The notes: generated by a model from the sequence alone, not told the origin. Numbered from the stretch's first letter, positions 1-9,724 are shown. The stretch: DNA of 64,000 nt from Pseudomonas berkeleyensis (GCF_014109765.1 NZ_CP059139.1:5105001-5169000), one strand, 5' to 3'. Translations and numbers: made by a program.

Positions 1-1969
1 CCTGCAGTACAGCCGGGTGGAGGAAGTCGTAGAGGTCGGCCACCCGCGGGTTGTTGCGATCCACTGCCAGCAGGTACTGCGTCAGGTCGTTGGAGCCGAC
101 CGAGAGGAAGTCGACCTGACGCGCCAGCTCGCGAGTCTGATAGACCGCGGCAGGAATCTCGATCATCACGCCGATTGGCGGCAACGGTACGTCAGTGCCC
201 TCGTCGCGCACTTCGCCCCAGGCGCGGTGAATCAGGTGCAGCGCTTCTTCCAGCTCCTGGATACCGGAAATCATCGGCATCAGGATGCGCAGGTTGTTCA
301 GCCCTTCGCTGGCCTTGAGCATCGCCCGCACCTGCACCAGGAAGATTTCCGGGTGGTCGAGCGTCACGCGGATACCGCGCCAACCGAGGAAGGGGTTCTC
401 TTCCTTGATCGGGAAATAGGAGAGTGCCTTGTCGCCACCAATATCCAGCGTACGCATGGTCACCGGCAGCGGATGGAAGGCCTGCAACTGCTCACGGTAG
501 GTGGCCAGTTGTTCCTTCTCGCTAGGGAAGCGCTCGTTGATCATGAACGGCACTTCGGTACGGTACAGACCGACGCCCTCGGCGCCACGCTGCTGCGCGC
601 GCGCCACATCGGCGAGCAGACCGGTGTTGACCCACAACGGCATGCGCTGGCCATCGAGCGTCTCGCAGGGCAGCTCGCGTAAGGCATCGAGGCCTTCGGT
701 GAGCTGGCGCTCCTCCTCGACCACGTCGGCGTACTGCTTGCTCAGCAGATCGCTGGGGTTGGTGAAGACTTCACCGTGGTAGCCATCGACGATCAGCTTG
801 ATGCCGTCGATCTTCGAGTAAGGCAGATCGACTACGCCCATCACCGTGGGAATACCCATGGCCCGAGCGAAGATCGCTACATGGGAGTTGCCTGACCCCG
901 TGACCGAGATCAGGCCTGCGAGCTTGCCTTCAGGCACCTCACCGAGCATCGCGGGCGACAATTCCTCGCTGACCAGGATGGTGTTGTCCGGGTAGACCAG
1001 GGAGGTCTTGCGCTCTTCCTGCAGGTAGGCGAGCAGACGCCGGCCGAGGTCACGCACGTCGGAGGCACGTTCGCGCAGGTAGGCATCGTCCATCAACTCG
1101 AAGCGCCCGACATGGTCGAGCACCACCTGGCGCAGCGCCCCCTGAGCCCACTGCCCGGTGCGGATGATCTTGCGCACCTCGTTACCCAGGGCGGCATCGT
1201 CGAGCATCATCAGATAGACGTCGAACAGCGCCAGTTCTTCCTTGCGCAGCTGCGTGGCGAGCTTTTCGGACAGCTCCTGCATGTCCTCGCGCACCCAGCC
1301 CAGCGCCTTGTCGAACAGCGCCAGCTCGGCCTCGATATCGTCGACACCGCGATCCGGCACGACGTTGAGGTCAGCCGGTGGCAGCACCACTACGGCGGTG
1401 CCCACGGCAGCGCCGGGCGCACCCGGCACGCCGACGAACTTGGCCTCCTGCACACCCTTGCCCTGACGGCCCAGACCACGGATGGTGCCAGTGGCCTCGG
1501 CATGGGCGATAACGCCGGCGAGCTGCGCGCTCATGGTGACGAGGAAGGCTTCTTCACCTTCGTCGAACTGACGGCGCTCCTTCTGCTGCACCACCAGCAC
1601 GCCCATCACCCGACGGTGGTGGATGATCGGCGCCCCGAGGAAGGAGGCGTAGCGCTCCTCACCGGTCTCGGCGAAGTAGCGATAACGTGGGTGGCTGGCG
1701 GCGTCTTCGAGGTTGAGCGGCTCTTCACGGCTACCGACCAGGCCGACCAGGCCTTCACTCGGCGCCATGCTGACCTTGCCGATGGAGCGCTTGTTGAGGC
1801 CATCGGTGGCCATCAGCACGAAACGGTTGGTTTCCGGGTCGAGCAGGTAGACCGAGCAGACCTGACTGCCCATGGCCTCCTTCACTCGCTGCACGATGAT
1901 CGTCAGCGCCGCCTTGAGATCCTTGGCGGCGTTCACTTCCTGGACGATCTTGCGCAGCGTATTGAGCAT
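1..1969 (-). CDS. ptsP: PtsP, phosphoenolpyruvate-protein phosphotransferase (EI-Ntr), 3' end missing
   Basis: First enzyme of the nitrogen phosphotransferase system; it takes phosphate from PEP and passes it to the NPr/EIIA-Ntr proteins. The reading frame starts at ATG 1969 (MLNTLRKIVQEV) and stays open to the window edge, giving about 656 residues; the family is near 760, so roughly the last 100 are outside. The N-terminal third is a GAF sensor domain. The phosphorylated-histidine domain is visible as SGNSHVAIFARAMGIPTVMG (antisense near 850-910), followed by the start of the PEP-binding barrel. It lies 19 bp downstream of rppH on the same strand, the usual rppH-ptsP pair of Pseudomonas. 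Confidence 0.95.
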   Translation of the reverse strand, partial: MLNTLRKIVQEVNAAKDLKAALTIIVQRVKEAMGSQVCSVYLLDPETNRFVLMATDGLNKRSIGKVSMAPSEGLVGLVGSREEPLNLEDAASHPRYRYFAETGEERYASFLGAPIIHHRRVMGVLVVQQKERRQFDEGEEAFLVTMSAQLAGVIAHAEATGTIRGLGRQGKGVQEAKFVGVPGAPGAAVGTAVVVLPPADLNVVPDRGVDDIEAELALFDKALGWVREDMQELSEKLATQLRKEELALFDVYLMMLDDAALGNEVRKIIRTGQWAQGALRQVVLDHVGRFELMDDAYLRERASDVRDLGRRLLAYLQEERKTSLVYPDNTILVSEELSPAMLGEVPEGKLAGLISVTGSGNSHVAIFARAMGIPTVMGVVDLPYSKIDGIKLIVDGYHGEVFTNPSDLLSKQYADVVEEERQLTEGLDALRELPCETLDGQRMPLWVNTGLLADVARAQQRGAEGVGLYRTEVPFMINERFPSEKEQLATYREQLQAFHPLPVTMRTLDIGGDKALSYFPIKEENPFLGWRGIRVTLDHPEIFLVQVRAMLKASEGLNNLRILMPMISGIQELEEALHLIHRAWGEVRDEGTDVPLPPIGVMIEIPAAVYQTRELARQVDFLSVGSNDLTQYLLAVDRNNPRVADLYDFLHPAVLQ

Positions 1970-1988
1970 GCTCGAGTGGGATCCGTAA

Positions 1989-2468
1989 TCAGTCGCGTGC
2001 TAACAGACGCGGGGCGAGTTCCTTGAGGGCGCGGCGATAGACCTCGCGCTTGAATGTGACCACCTGTCCCAGCGGGTACCAGTAACTGACCCAACGCCAG
2101 CCATCGAACTCAGGTTTTCCGGTGAGATCCATGCGCACCCGGTCTTCGGAGCCGGTCAGGCGCAGCAGGAACCACTTCTGTTTCTGCCCGATGCACAGCG
2201 GCTGACTGTGGGTACGCACCAGGCGCTGAGGCAGACGATAACGCAACCAGCCGCGGGTGCAGGCAAGGATTTTAACGTCCTTCTCTTCGAGCCCGACTTC
2301 TTCATTGAGCTCGCGGTACAGCGCCTCCTCCGGCGACTCATGATCATTGATCCCGCCTTGAGGAAACTGCCAGGCATCCTGATTGATGCGCCTGGCCCAC
2401 AGCACCTGACCGACATCATTGGTCAGGATGATGCCGACATTCGGGCGGAAACCATCAGAATCGATCAC
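1989..2468 (-). CDS. rppH: RppH, RNA pyrophosphohydrolase (Nudix)
   Basis: Removes pyrophosphate from the 5' triphosphate end of mRNA, which starts RNase E-dependent decay. The 159-residue protein starts at GTG 2468 (read as M, then [11 protein letters not shown]). The frame is open further upstream, but the Pseudomonas protein starts at this conserved [11 protein letters not shown] and the extra residues look non-coding. The Nudix box lies at about residues 38-60 ([20 protein letters not shown]), and the [20 protein letters not shown] and [15 protein letters not shown] blocks are typical of the family. It is probably co-transcribed with ptsP. Confidence 0.95.
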   Translation of the reverse strand: MIDSDGFRPNVGIILTNDVGQVLWARRINQDAWQFPQGGINDHESPEEALYRELNEEVGLEEKDVKILACTRGWLRYRLPQRLVRTHSQPLCIGQKQKWFLLRLTGSEDRVRMDLTGKPEFDGWRWVSYWYPLGQVVTFKREVYRRALKELAPRLLARD

Positions 2469-2613
2469 GGCACACAACCTCGTAGACGCAAGTTCCGGCA
2501 TTGTTCCACAAAGCCGATGACAGCAGCAATGCGGGTTTCGACGCGGTGGGAAAGCCCGGCCAAAGCCGCTATTCTGGCGCGCCTCCAATCATCAGCAGAA
2601 CAGGTACAGAACC

Positions 2614-3267
2614 GTGCGCTTGGCCTTATTCGACCTCGACAACACCCTGCTCGCCGGCGACAGCGATCACAGCTGGGGCGAATTCGTTTGCCAGCGTGGC
2701 CTGGTCGACGCAGCCGAATACCTGGCGCGCAACGATGCCTTCTATGCCGACTACTGCGCCGGCAAGCTGGATGTGATCGCCTACCAGAACTTCAGCCAGG
2801 CGATTCTCGGGCGCAGCGATATGGCGCAGCTGGATCAATGGCATCGCGAGTTCATGGCCGAAGTGATCGAGCCGATCATCCTGGCCAAGGGTGAGGCGCT
2901 GCTCGCCGAACACCGCGCTGCTGGCGACAAGCTGGTGATCATCACCGCCACCAACCGCTTCGTTACCGGCCCCATTGCCAAGCGCCTAGGCGTGGAAACC
3001 CTGATCGCCACCGAGTGCGGCATGCGCGATGGCCGCTATACCGGGCTAATCAGCGGAACGCCGTGCTATCAGACGGGCAAGATCACCCGACTGCACGAAT
3101 GGCTGGCACAAACCGATTACAGCCTGGACGGCGCCTACTTCTACAGCGACTCGCGCAATGACCTGCCGCTGCTCGAAGCCGTGGCCAACCCGGTAGCAGT
3201 AGACCCGGACGATGTACTACGTGCCACCGCCATCGAACGCGGCTGGCCGGTCATCTCGCTGCGCTGA
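2614..3267 (+). CDS. HAD-superfamily hydrolase, SerB-like (IB subfamily)
   Basis: A 217-residue phosphatase of the HAD IB group, often annotated as histidinol-phosphatase or phosphoserine-phosphatase-like. Motif I is FDLDNTL with Asp7 and Asp9, motif II is the TATN at 111-114, and motif IV is [11 protein letters not shown] with Asp179 and Asp183. The start is GTG 2614. It is divergent from rppH and lies in the position of a conserved Pseudomonas gene next to rppH-ptsP. The true substrate cannot be told from sequence; a small phosphorylated amino-acid intermediate is the usual guess for the family. Confidence 0.85.
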   Translation: MRLALFDLDNTLLAGDSDHSWGEFVCQRGLVDAAEYLARNDAFYADYCAGKLDVIAYQNFSQAILGRSDMAQLDQWHREFMAEVIEPIILAKGEALLAEHRAAGDKLVIITATNRFVTGPIAKRLGVETLIATECGMRDGRYTGLISGTPCYQTGKITRLHEWLAQTDYSLDGAYFYSDSRNDLPLLEAVANPVAVDPDDVLRATAIERGWPVISLR

Positions 3268-3291
3268 GACCGTCACGGCCGTTCGGCATAT

Positions 3292-3513
3292 GTAGGGCGG
3301 CCTCGCGAGCGAAGCGAGCAGCCCGCCGATCTGTGGCGTTGCATATACCTAACGGCATACTGCTTCGCGACGACTGCATGGATGCAGGAGGTAGAGCGAC
3401 GCAGGAAGCCAAAGCCGAGTACGCCCTACGCGCTGACCGTCACGGTGACGTAGGGTGCGCCGCGCGCACCGCGGACTACATCGTCAGTAGCCGGTGTGCA
3501 CAGCACACCCTAC
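3292..3513. repeat. Dispersed repeat family A (GTAGGG...CCCTAC), composite copy
   Basis: The gap between the HAD gene and the DUF2269 gene is filled by two back-to-back units, each opening with GTAGGGCG or GTAGGGTGCGC and closing with CCCTAC. Bases 3358-3429 match 19184-19255 with about one difference in 72. Related shorter units lie near 28916, 31783, 35296 and 43704. They sit only between genes and have inverted ends, so they look like non-autonomous REP- or MITE-like sequence. I see no gene here. Confidence 0.8.
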
Positions 3514-3529
3514 ACGTCCGAAGCCGTAT

Positions 3530-3970
3530 TCAGGCCGGCTTGGCGCCCATCAGCGCCATGATGACGATCAGCAGGATCAGAATCAGCCCGGCATAGATCA
3601 GGCACAGGCGCTTGAGCGCTACAGGAGCGGGTGTATCCGCCAGGGCGCGCCAGGCAGAAAGACGGCCGGCCAACAGCAGGCCGATCAGCATCATCACCCC
3701 ATAAAGAATGTTACCCAGCAACAGCCAGGTTTGCCCCAGCGGCCAGCCAGCCGTACCTACCAGCCAGAAGCCGCTCAGCGGCAGGCTCAGCGCCAGCACG
3801 GTGAATGCCGGCAGGCTATAGCGCAGCGTCACGCGCAGCTTGCGCGCCAGTACGGCGGCGTCGCCAGCGCGCTGCGCCTTCCACAGCATGAAGGCATGAG
3901 CGAGCAGCCCGAGCAGCAGCAGGATGCCCGGTGCGCTGTGGAGAATGCGTACCAGCAGGTAGTGTTCCAT
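3530..3970 (-). CDS. DUF2269-type integral membrane protein
   Basis: A 146-residue membrane protein of unknown role. The start chosen is ATG 3970 (MEHYLLVRILHSAPGILLLL), which has GAGGA placed just upstream; the frame is open further up but that part is polar and unlike the family. Four hydrophobic segments are visible, near residues 5-25, 50-70, 80-100 and 122-142. The HSAPGILLLLGLLAHAFMLW opening and the GFWLVGTAGWPLGQTWLL loop are typical of the DUF2269 family. It lies 75 bp downstream of ilvA on the same strand and has no obvious functional link to it. Confidence 0.75.
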   Translation of the reverse strand: MEHYLLVRILHSAPGILLLLGLLAHAFMLWKAQRAGDAAVLARKLRVTLRYSLPAFTVLALSLPLSGFWLVGTAGWPLGQTWLLLGNILYGVMMLIGLLLAGRLSAWRALADTPAPVALKRLCLIYAGLILILLIVIMALMGAKPA

Positions 3971-4044
3971 CACGGTTTCCTCATTAATTTTATGCGTGCA
4001 TTGCGACTTGGCCTCGGCAGTTGCCGAGGCCAAGCAAGGCTCAA

Positions 4045-5559
4045 TCAGCCAAGAAACAGGCTGTATGCAGGGTTGTCGCTTTCGTCCCAGTAGGGATAAC
4101 CGATGGCATCCAGCGCCTCGGCGACCAGGTGACGGTCAGTGTCCGGCACCTGCAGCCCGGCAACCACGCGACCGTCGGCCGCACCGTGGTTGCGATAATG
4201 GAACATGCTGATGTTCCAGCGCCCACCGAGCTTCTGCAGGAAATTGAACAGTGCGCCCGGCCGCTCGGGGAACTCGAAGCGGAACACCATCTCGTCGCTG
4301 ACACCGGCAGCATGACCACCGACCATATGGCGGATGTGCAGCTTGGCCAGCTCGTTGTCGGTCAGGTCGAGTACCGGGAAGCCCTGCGCACGCAGGCTCT
4401 CGACCAGCGCTGCACGCGGATCGTTGTCCGGGTGAGTCTGCACGCCGACGAAGATATGCGCCTCGCGACCGGTGTTGTAGCGGTAGTTGAACTCGGTGAT
4501 CTGGCGCTTGCCGAGGGCCTCGCAGAAGGCCTTGAAGCTGCCCGGCTGCTCAGGGATGGTCACGGCGATGATCGCTTCGCGGCGCTCGCCCAGCTCGGCG
4601 CGCTCGGCAACATGGCGCAGACGGTCGAAGTTGACGTTGGCGCCGGAGTCGATGCCCACCAGCACCTGCTCGCTGATGCCCTCGCGCTCGACGTACTTCT
4701 TGATCCCGGCCACGGCCAGGGCGCCGGCCGGTTCGGTGATCGAGCGGGTATCGTCGTAGATATCCTTGATCGCCGCGCAGATTTCATCGGTGCTGACGGT
4801 GATCACCTCATCGACGTACTGCTTGCAGATGTCGAAGGTGTGCTGGCCGATCTGCGCCACCGCCACGCCATCGGCGAACAGCCCGACGGTCGGCAACACC
4901 ACGCGTTCGCCAGCGGCCATGGCCGCCTGCAGGCAGTTGGAGTCGTCCGGCTCGACGCCGATCACCTTCACCTCGGGGCGCAGGTATTTGATGTAGGCCG
5001 CGATGCCGGCGATCAGGCCGCCGCCGCCAACCGGCACGAACACCGCATCGAGGCGGCCCTGGTGCTGACGGAGGATCTCCATCGCCACCGTGCCCTGCCC
5101 AGCGATCACCAGCGGATCGTCGTAGGGATGGATATAGGTGTAGCCCTTCTCCTCGACCAGCTTCAGCGAATGCGCCAGTGCCTCGGGGAAGGCATCACCG
5201 TGCAGCACCACCTTGCCACCACGCGAGCGCACGCCCTGCACCTTCAGCTCAGGCGTGGTGCGCGGCATGACGATGGTCGCCTTCACGCCCATGTGCTTGG
5301 CAGCCAGCGCCAAGCCCTGGGCATGGTTGCCAGCCGAGGCGGTGACCACGCCACGCGCCAGGTCTTCTGCCGAGAGTTGCGCCAGCTTGTTGTAAGCGCC
5401 ACGAATCTTGAACGAGTACACCGGCTGCAGATCTTCGCGCTTGAGCAGAATCTGGTTGCCCAGGCGCTCGCTGAGCTGACGGGCGGGTTGCAGCGGGGTT
5501 TCCACCGCGACGTCGTAGACGCGCGAGGTGAGGATCTTCTTCACGTACTGTTCGAGCAT
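4045..5559 (-). CDS. ilvA: IlvA, biosynthetic threonine deaminase
   Basis: PLP enzyme that turns threonine into 2-oxobutanoate and ammonia, the first step towards isoleucine. The 504-residue length fits the biosynthetic form. The PLP-binding lysine is K51 in YSFKIRGAYNK. The catalytic part runs to about residue 325 (SAGNHAQGLALAAKHMG and the glycine loop PVGGGGLIAGIA are clear). Two ACT-like regulatory domains follow (ITEFNYRYNTGREAHIFVGV near 350-420 and GGRWNISMFHYRNHG near 440-504); these bind isoleucine and valine in characterised homologues. It is divergent from rpiA, with about 170 bp of shared upstream DNA. No leader peptide is apparent. Confidence 0.96.
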   Translation of the reverse strand: MLEQYVKKILTSRVYDVAVETPLQPARQLSERLGNQILLKREDLQPVYSFKIRGAYNKLAQLSAEDLARGVVTASAGNHAQGLALAAKHMGVKATIVMPRTTPELKVQGVRSRGGKVVLHGDAFPEALAHSLKLVEEKGYTYIHPYDDPLVIAGQGTVAMEILRQHQGRLDAVFVPVGGGGLIAGIAAYIKYLRPEVKVIGVEPDDSNCLQAAMAAGERVVLPTVGLFADGVAVAQIGQHTFDICKQYVDEVITVSTDEICAAIKDIYDDTRSITEPAGALAVAGIKKYVEREGISEQVLVGIDSGANVNFDRLRHVAERAELGERREAIIAVTIPEQPGSFKAFCEALGKRQITEFNYRYNTGREAHIFVGVQTHPDNDPRAALVESLRAQGFPVLDLTDNELAKLHIRHMVGGHAAGVSDEMVFRFEFPERPGALFNFLQKLGGRWNISMFHYRNHGAADGRVVAGLQVPDTDRHLVAEALDAIGYPYWDESDNPAYSLFLG

Positions 5560-5729
5560 GGCGATTTCGCAGGTTTTCGGGCTTGGAGGGGACTGCCGAG
5601 TCTACCCCAGCGCTGCGCCGGGCGACCATACGAAACGCGGGGTTTTCCCGGACGAATGGCTCGTCCGCGCGTCACTTGCGGCTATAATTCGCGTCTCTTT
5701 TCCCTACACCCTGCAGGCGCACACCCGCG

Positions 5730-6401
5730 ATGAACCAGGATCAGTTGAAACAGGCCGTGGCCCAGGCCGCCGTCGACCACATTCTTCCCCGCCTCGACAG
5801 CAAGAGCGTCGTCGGCGTCGGTACCGGCTCCACCGCCAACTTCTTCATCGACGCGTTGGCCAAGCACAAGATGGAATTCGACGGCGCCGTGGCCAGTTCC
5901 GAAGCGACCGCCGCGCGCCTGAAAGGCCATGGCATTCCGGTGTACGACCTCAACGCCGTCAGCGAACTGGAGTTCTACGTCGACGGCGCCGACGAGAGCG
6001 ACGAGCACCTGCACCTGATCAAGGGCGGTGGCGCGGCCCTGACCCGCGAGAAGATCGTCGCGGCCGTGGCACGCACCTTCATCTGCATCGCCGACGCCAG
6101 CAAACTGGTGCCGGTACTCGGTGAATTCCCGCTGCCGGTGGAAGTCATCCCCATGGCACGCAGCCACGTAGCCCGCGAACTGGTGAAACTGGGCGGCGAC
6201 CCGGTGTACCGCGAAGGCGTGCTGACCGACAACGGCAACATCATCCTCGATGTGCACAACATGTCGATCACCGACCCGGTGAAGCTGGAAGCGGACATCA
6301 ACGCCATCGTCGGCGTGGTCACCAACGGCCTGTTCGCCGCCCGCCCGGCCGACCTGCTGCTGCTCGGCACCGCCGAAGGCGTGAAAACGCTCAAGCGCTG
6401 A
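5730..6401 (+). CDS. rpiA: RpiA, ribose-5-phosphate isomerase A
   Basis: Interconverts ribose-5-phosphate and ribulose-5-phosphate in the non-oxidative pentose phosphate pathway. The 223-residue protein has the [15 protein letters not shown] phosphate loop (about 29-43), the DGADE motif at 85-89 and [11 protein letters not shown] at 99-108 with the catalytic glutamate of the family. ATG 5730 is the first start in frame. A TATAAT hexamer at 5683-5688 gives a plausible -10 about 40 bp upstream, with a weak -35. Transcription probably ends in the long hairpin at 6417-6463. Confidence 0.97.
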   Translation: MNQDQLKQAVAQAAVDHILPRLDSKSVVGVGTGSTANFFIDALAKHKMEFDGAVASSEATAARLKGHGIPVYDLNAVSELEFYVDGADESDEHLHLIKGGGAALTREKIVAAVARTFICIADASKLVPVLGEFPLPVEVIPMARSHVARELVKLGGDPVYREGVLTDNGNIILDVHNMSITDPVKLEADINAIVGVVTNGLFAARPADLLLLGTAEGVKTLKR

Positions 6402-6416
6402 ATCTGACCGGCAATT

Positions 6417-6463
6417 GTGGGAGGGGCTTCAGCGGCGATTATCGCGGCTGAAGCCCCTCCCAC
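6417..6463. repeat. REP-type palindrome 3' of rpiA
   Basis: Two 17-base arms, GTGGGAGGGGCTTCAGC and its exact complement, surround a 13-base centre that itself holds GCGAT/ATCGC. The sequence matches the style of Pseudomonas REP elements (GTGGGAGGGGCTTNAGCCGCGA). A U-run does not follow, so it is more likely a REP or REPIN unit stabilising the rpiA mRNA end than a simple terminator. Confidence 0.85.
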
Positions 6464-6564
6464 AGAGTTCTTTGTTCCACCCACTCTGGTTTGCGCAGTC
6501 GGCAGCCCGAATGCAATCCGAGCCTGCTGCGATTCGTCATACGCACCGGAAACGACAGATACCC

Positions 6565-6900
6565 CTACTCCAACAGGCGGCGCAGCTCCTCGCTCATCGG
6601 CATGGGTTGAAACGCGCTGATTCGCGCTCGCCCGGTGTTGCCGATGGGCACCCAGATGCGCGAGAACAACAGCGCCGCCAGGATTCGCGGAATCTGTCCC
6701 AGCACCTCGCGTAGATCACCCAGCTGCCAGCCTGCCTGCAGCATCAGCCAATGCGAACGCGCGTGCAGCCACGGGCGACGCTGCGTGAGGATGTGCGCAC
6801 GTTCAAGCCAGACCAGCGCCGCAGCACTGCGGCGAGCCCGAAGTTCGTGTTGCGCCTGAGCGAAGGCCTCGGCGATGGCCACTTGCAGTTCCATGTTCAT
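6565..6900 (-). CDS. DUF3703 family protein of the cadmium locus
   Basis: A 111-residue protein of unknown function that is often found beside heavy-metal efflux genes. The start is ATG 6900 (MNMELQVAIAEAFAQAQHEL), preceded by AAGGAAGG; it lies 11 bp after the cadA stop, so the two form an operon. It is rich in Ala, Leu and Arg and looks all-alpha, with the conserved run WLERAHILTQRRPWLHARSH and the Pro-rich end IGNTGRARISAFQPMPMSEE. The family is known mainly by context. A role in metal handling is inferred from linkage. Confidence 0.8.
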   Translation of the reverse strand: MNMELQVAIAEAFAQAQHELRARRSAAALVWLERAHILTQRRPWLHARSHWLMLQAGWQLGDLREVLGQIPRILAALLFSRIWVPIGNTGRARISAFQPMPMSEELRRLLE

Positions 6901-6911
6901 ATCGCCTTCCT

Positions 6912-9131
6912 TTATTTGCGCAACAAGCGCAGGCCGTTGAATACCACCATCAGGCTCACGCCCATATCGGCGAACACGGCCATCCACATGGTCGCCTCGC
7001 CCGTCAGGGTCATGGCCAGGAAGATCGCCTTGATGCCCAGCGCCAGGACGATGTTCTGCACCAGGATGGCGTGGGTCTGCCGCGACAGACGCACGAAGGT
7101 CGGGATCTTGCGCAGGTCGTCATCCATCAGCGCGACATCTGCGGTCTCGATGGCCGTGTCGGTGCCGGCGGCGCCCATGGCAAAGCCGATCTCGGCCTTG
7201 GCCAGCGCCGGGGCATCGTTGATGCCATCGCCAACCATGCCCACCACCTTGCCTTGCGCCTGGCGCGCCTCGACCCAGGCCAGCTTGTCCGCAGGCAGCA
7301 GGTCGCCGCGCGCCTCGTCAACGCCGACCTGCTCGGCGATGGCTGCCGCGGTATGGGCGTTATCGCCGGTGAGCATGCAGGTGCGCACACCCAGTTCGTG
7401 CAGTTCGGCGACTGCCTCGCGGCTGGTCTGGCGCACCGTGTCAGCGACGGCGAAGAGCATCAACGCGCGCTGCTCGTCGCACAGCACCACCACACTCTTG
7501 CCCTGACGCTCCAGCGCCTCCAGGCGCTCCTCCAACTGCGCGGAGCAGAGTCCGAGGTCTTCGACCAGGCGATGGTTGCCTATATAGAGCAGCTTGCCAT
7601 CGACCTTGCCCTTGGTGCCGCGCCCAGGCAGCGCCTCGAAGTCCGCCACATCGTACAATGCCAGGCCCTGCTCCTCGGCATGCAGGGCCAAGGCTCTGGA
7701 AACCGGATGGTCGGAGCGCGCGGCCAGGCTTGCAGCCCAGATGGCAGGGGGCGCCTCATCGGTATCCAGCAGATTGAGGCTGTCGGTCTGCACCGGTTTG
7801 CCATGGGTCAGAGTGCCGGTCTTGTCCAGCGCCAGCAGCGCCAGATGCCGACCATTCTCCAGATAGACGCCGCCCTTGATCAGGATGCCCTTGCGCGCAG
7901 CCGCCGCCAGGCCACTGACGATGGTCACCGGCGTGGAGATCACCAGCGCACAGGGGCACGCCACCACCAGCAACACCAGGGCGCGGTAGACCCAGTCGAG
8001 CCAGGCGCCGCCCATCAGCAGCGGCGGCAACACGGCGACCGCCAGGGCGAATGCGAATACCGCCGGGGTATAGATGCGCGAGAACTGATCGACGAAGCGC
8101 TGGGTCGGTGCACGCGAACTCTGCGCCTCCTCGACCGCATGGATGATGCGCGCCAGGGTGGTGTCGCGTGCCGCCGCCGTGACGCGGAACTCCAGCGAGC
8201 CAGCCTCGTTGATGGTGCCCGCGAACACCGGATCGCCCACACCCTTCTCTACCGGCAGGCTTTCCCCGGTGATCGGCGCCTGGTTGACCGTCGACGAGCC
8301 GCCGACCACCTCACCATCGAGGCTGATGCGCTCACCAGGGCGCACACGCACCACCGCACCGAGGTCGATGCTCTGCACGTCCACTTCCTGCCAAACGCCA
8401 TCAGCCTGCTTCACCGTCGCACGAGGTGGCGCCAGATCCATCAGCCCGCGAATCGCATTGCGCGCCCGATCCAGCGAGCGCGCCTCGATCAATTCGGCCA
8501 GCGTGAACAGCACCATCACCATCGCCGCTTCCGGCCACTGGCCAATCAGCACGGCGCCGGTGACGGCGATGCTCATCAGCGCATTGATGTTGAGGTTGCG
8601 ATTCTTCAGGGCGATCCAGCCCTTCTTGTAGGTGTTCAGCCCGCACATCAGGATGGCGGTCACCGCCAGCAGTGCTACCAGCCAGTCCGGATCAAGAGCG
8701 GCGAAGTGCACGACTTCGGAAGCGGTTGCCACCACACCCGCCAACACCAGCGGCCACCAGGGCTTCTGCACGGGAGCGGCGACCGGCTGCTGAGCCGTGT
8801 TTTCATCCTCCACCTGCGGCGTGAACCCCAGGGCCTGGATGGCAGGCAGCACCTGGGCCAGCCTCCCCTCGTCGTGACTGACGGTAAGCACGCGCTGCAA
8901 CAGGTTGAACTGCAGGCCCGCCACGCCCGGCAGACGGCCCAGTGCATCACGGATCAGGCGCTCTTCCGTGGGACAGTCCATCTGCTCGATGCGGATTCGG
9001 GTATTGCACGGGCCGCTGAGCGGCTCGTCCACGGAGGGCTGATGAGTATCGTGATCATGCCCGGCGTGATCATGGGCGTGGTCGTGGTGGGCAGATGGCT
9101 GTTCGTGCGAGTGGTCGCAGCAACGGCTCAT
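6912..9131 (-). CDS. cadA: CadA, Cd/Zn/Pb-exporting P-type ATPase
   Basis: Inner-membrane P1B-type ATPase that pumps soft divalent metals out of the cytoplasm. The 739-residue protein opens with a His-rich tail (residues 5-30, nine HxH-like repeats), then a metal-binding domain with MDCPTEE at 51-57. The membrane metal site is CPC at 392-394, the actuator loop is TGES at 288-291, the phosphorylated residue is Asp436 in DKTGTLT, and GDGINDAPA marks the hinge near 640-650. Eight membrane helices are expected. It is divergent from cadR across an 80-bp gap with a MerR-type operator, so metal-bound CadR should activate it. Confidence 0.95.
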   Translation of the reverse strand: MSRCCDHSHEQPSAHHDHAHDHAGHDHDTHQPSVDEPLSGPCNTRIRIEQMDCPTEERLIRDALGRLPGVAGLQFNLLQRVLTVSHDEGRLAQVLPAIQALGFTPQVEDENTAQQPVAAPVQKPWWPLVLAGVVATASEVVHFAALDPDWLVALLAVTAILMCGLNTYKKGWIALKNRNLNINALMSIAVTGAVLIGQWPEAAMVMVLFTLAELIEARSLDRARNAIRGLMDLAPPRATVKQADGVWQEVDVQSIDLGAVVRVRPGERISLDGEVVGGSSTVNQAPITGESLPVEKGVGDPVFAGTINEAGSLEFRVTAAARDTTLARIIHAVEEAQSSRAPTQRFVDQFSRIYTPAVFAFALAVAVLPPLLMGGAWLDWVYRALVLLVVACPCALVISTPVTIVSGLAAAARKGILIKGGVYLENGRHLALLALDKTGTLTHGKPVQTDSLNLLDTDEAPPAIWAASLAARSDHPVSRALALHAEEQGLALYDVADFEALPGRGTKGKVDGKLLYIGNHRLVEDLGLCSAQLEERLEALERQGKSVVVLCDEQRALMLFAVADTVRQTSREAVAELHELGVRTCMLTGDNAHTAAAIAEQVGVDEARGDLLPADKLAWVEARQAQGKVVGMVGDGINDAPALAKAEIGFAMGAAGTDTAIETADVALMDDDLRKIPTFVRLSRQTHAILVQNIVLALGIKAIFLAMTLTGEATMWMAVFADMGVSLMVVFNGLRLLRK

Positions 9132-9159
9132 GGCATGTCTCCGTCAGGTATCTGTTGCC

Positions 9160-9192
9160 GAGTACACACCCTGTAGTCACTATAGGGTCAAG
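9160..9192 (-). promoter_or_regulatory. cadA promoter with CadR (MerR-type) operator
   Basis: Read on the minus strand: TTGACC, then 19 bases, then TGTACT. The spacer holds an inverted repeat, ACCCTATAGTGACTACAGGGT (9168-9188, arms ACCCTRTAGT). An over-long 19-base spacer carrying the dyad is the mark of MerR-family promoters, and this dyad matches the known cadR/pbrR class (ACCCTATAGTGGCTACAGGGT type). Confidence 0.85.
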
Positions 9193-9211
9193 CACTCATG
9201 AAGGAGATCCC

Positions 9212-9664
9212 ATGAAAATCGGAGAATTGGCGAAAAAGGCCGGCTGCCAGGTGGAAACCGTGCGTTATTACGAGCGCGAAGGGTTGCTTCCGGCGCCCGC
9301 TCGCAGCGAAGGCAACTATCGCTTGTATGGCAGCCTGCATCTGGAGCGCCTGGTGTTCATCCGCAATTGCCGGACGCTGGACATGACCCTGGAAGAGATT
9401 CAGCGTCTGCTGGCCCTGCGCGACCTGCCCCAGGAAAGCTGCGCCGGGATCAACAGCCTGGTGGACGAACACATCGAGCACGTCGAGGCACGCATCAACA
9501 GCCTGCTGGCGTTACGCGACCAACTCACCGAACTGCGCGACCGCTGCAACGGCCCGCAGGAAGCAGAAGACTGCGGCATCCTGCGCCAGCTCAACGTCAG
9601 CGGCGGTGTGCAACCGCTACCGGACGATGGCCATACCCATGTCGGCAAGAGCCACTCGCATTGA
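9212..9664 (+). CDS. cadR: CadR, MerR-family cadmium-responsive activator
   Basis: A 150-residue regulator that binds the dyad in the cadA promoter and untwists it when it binds Cd(II). The start chosen is ATG 9212 (MKIGELAKKAGCQVETVRYY), with AAGGAG seven bases upstream. The winged helix covers about residues 1-70, a dimer coiled coil about 80-110. Cys77, Cys112 and Cys121 are the expected metal ligands, and the tail is His-rich (DDGHTHVGKSHSH), as in Pseudomonas CadR. It probably also represses its own promoter in the same 80-bp gap. Confidence 0.93.
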   Translation: MKIGELAKKAGCQVETVRYYEREGLLPAPARSEGNYRLYGSLHLERLVFIRNCRTLDMTLEEIQRLLALRDLPQESCAGINSLVDEHIEHVEARINSLLALRDQLTELRDRCNGPQEAEDCGILRQLNVSGGVQPLPDDGHTHVGKSHSH

Positions 9665-9724
9665 TGAACTACGCTTGCTGAGCACCGTTCCGGTATCTCA
9701 CCGGACGCTCAGGGAGAAACGAAA

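Noticed and set aside
3378..3429. Short peptide frame MDAGGRATQEAKAEYAL, also at 19204
   Set aside because: It recurs only because the DNA is repeat family A; the two copies run into different tails and there is no sign of selection on the peptide.
4021..5733. 570-codon open frame on the plus strand
   Set aside because: Antisense to ilvA; the protein is rich in His, Asp, Gly and Val, as expected from the complement of GC-rich codons, and matches no family.
7071..9176. 701-codon open frame on the plus strand
   Set aside because: Antisense to cadA, which has all P-type ATPase motifs; composition is that of a GC-rich shadow.
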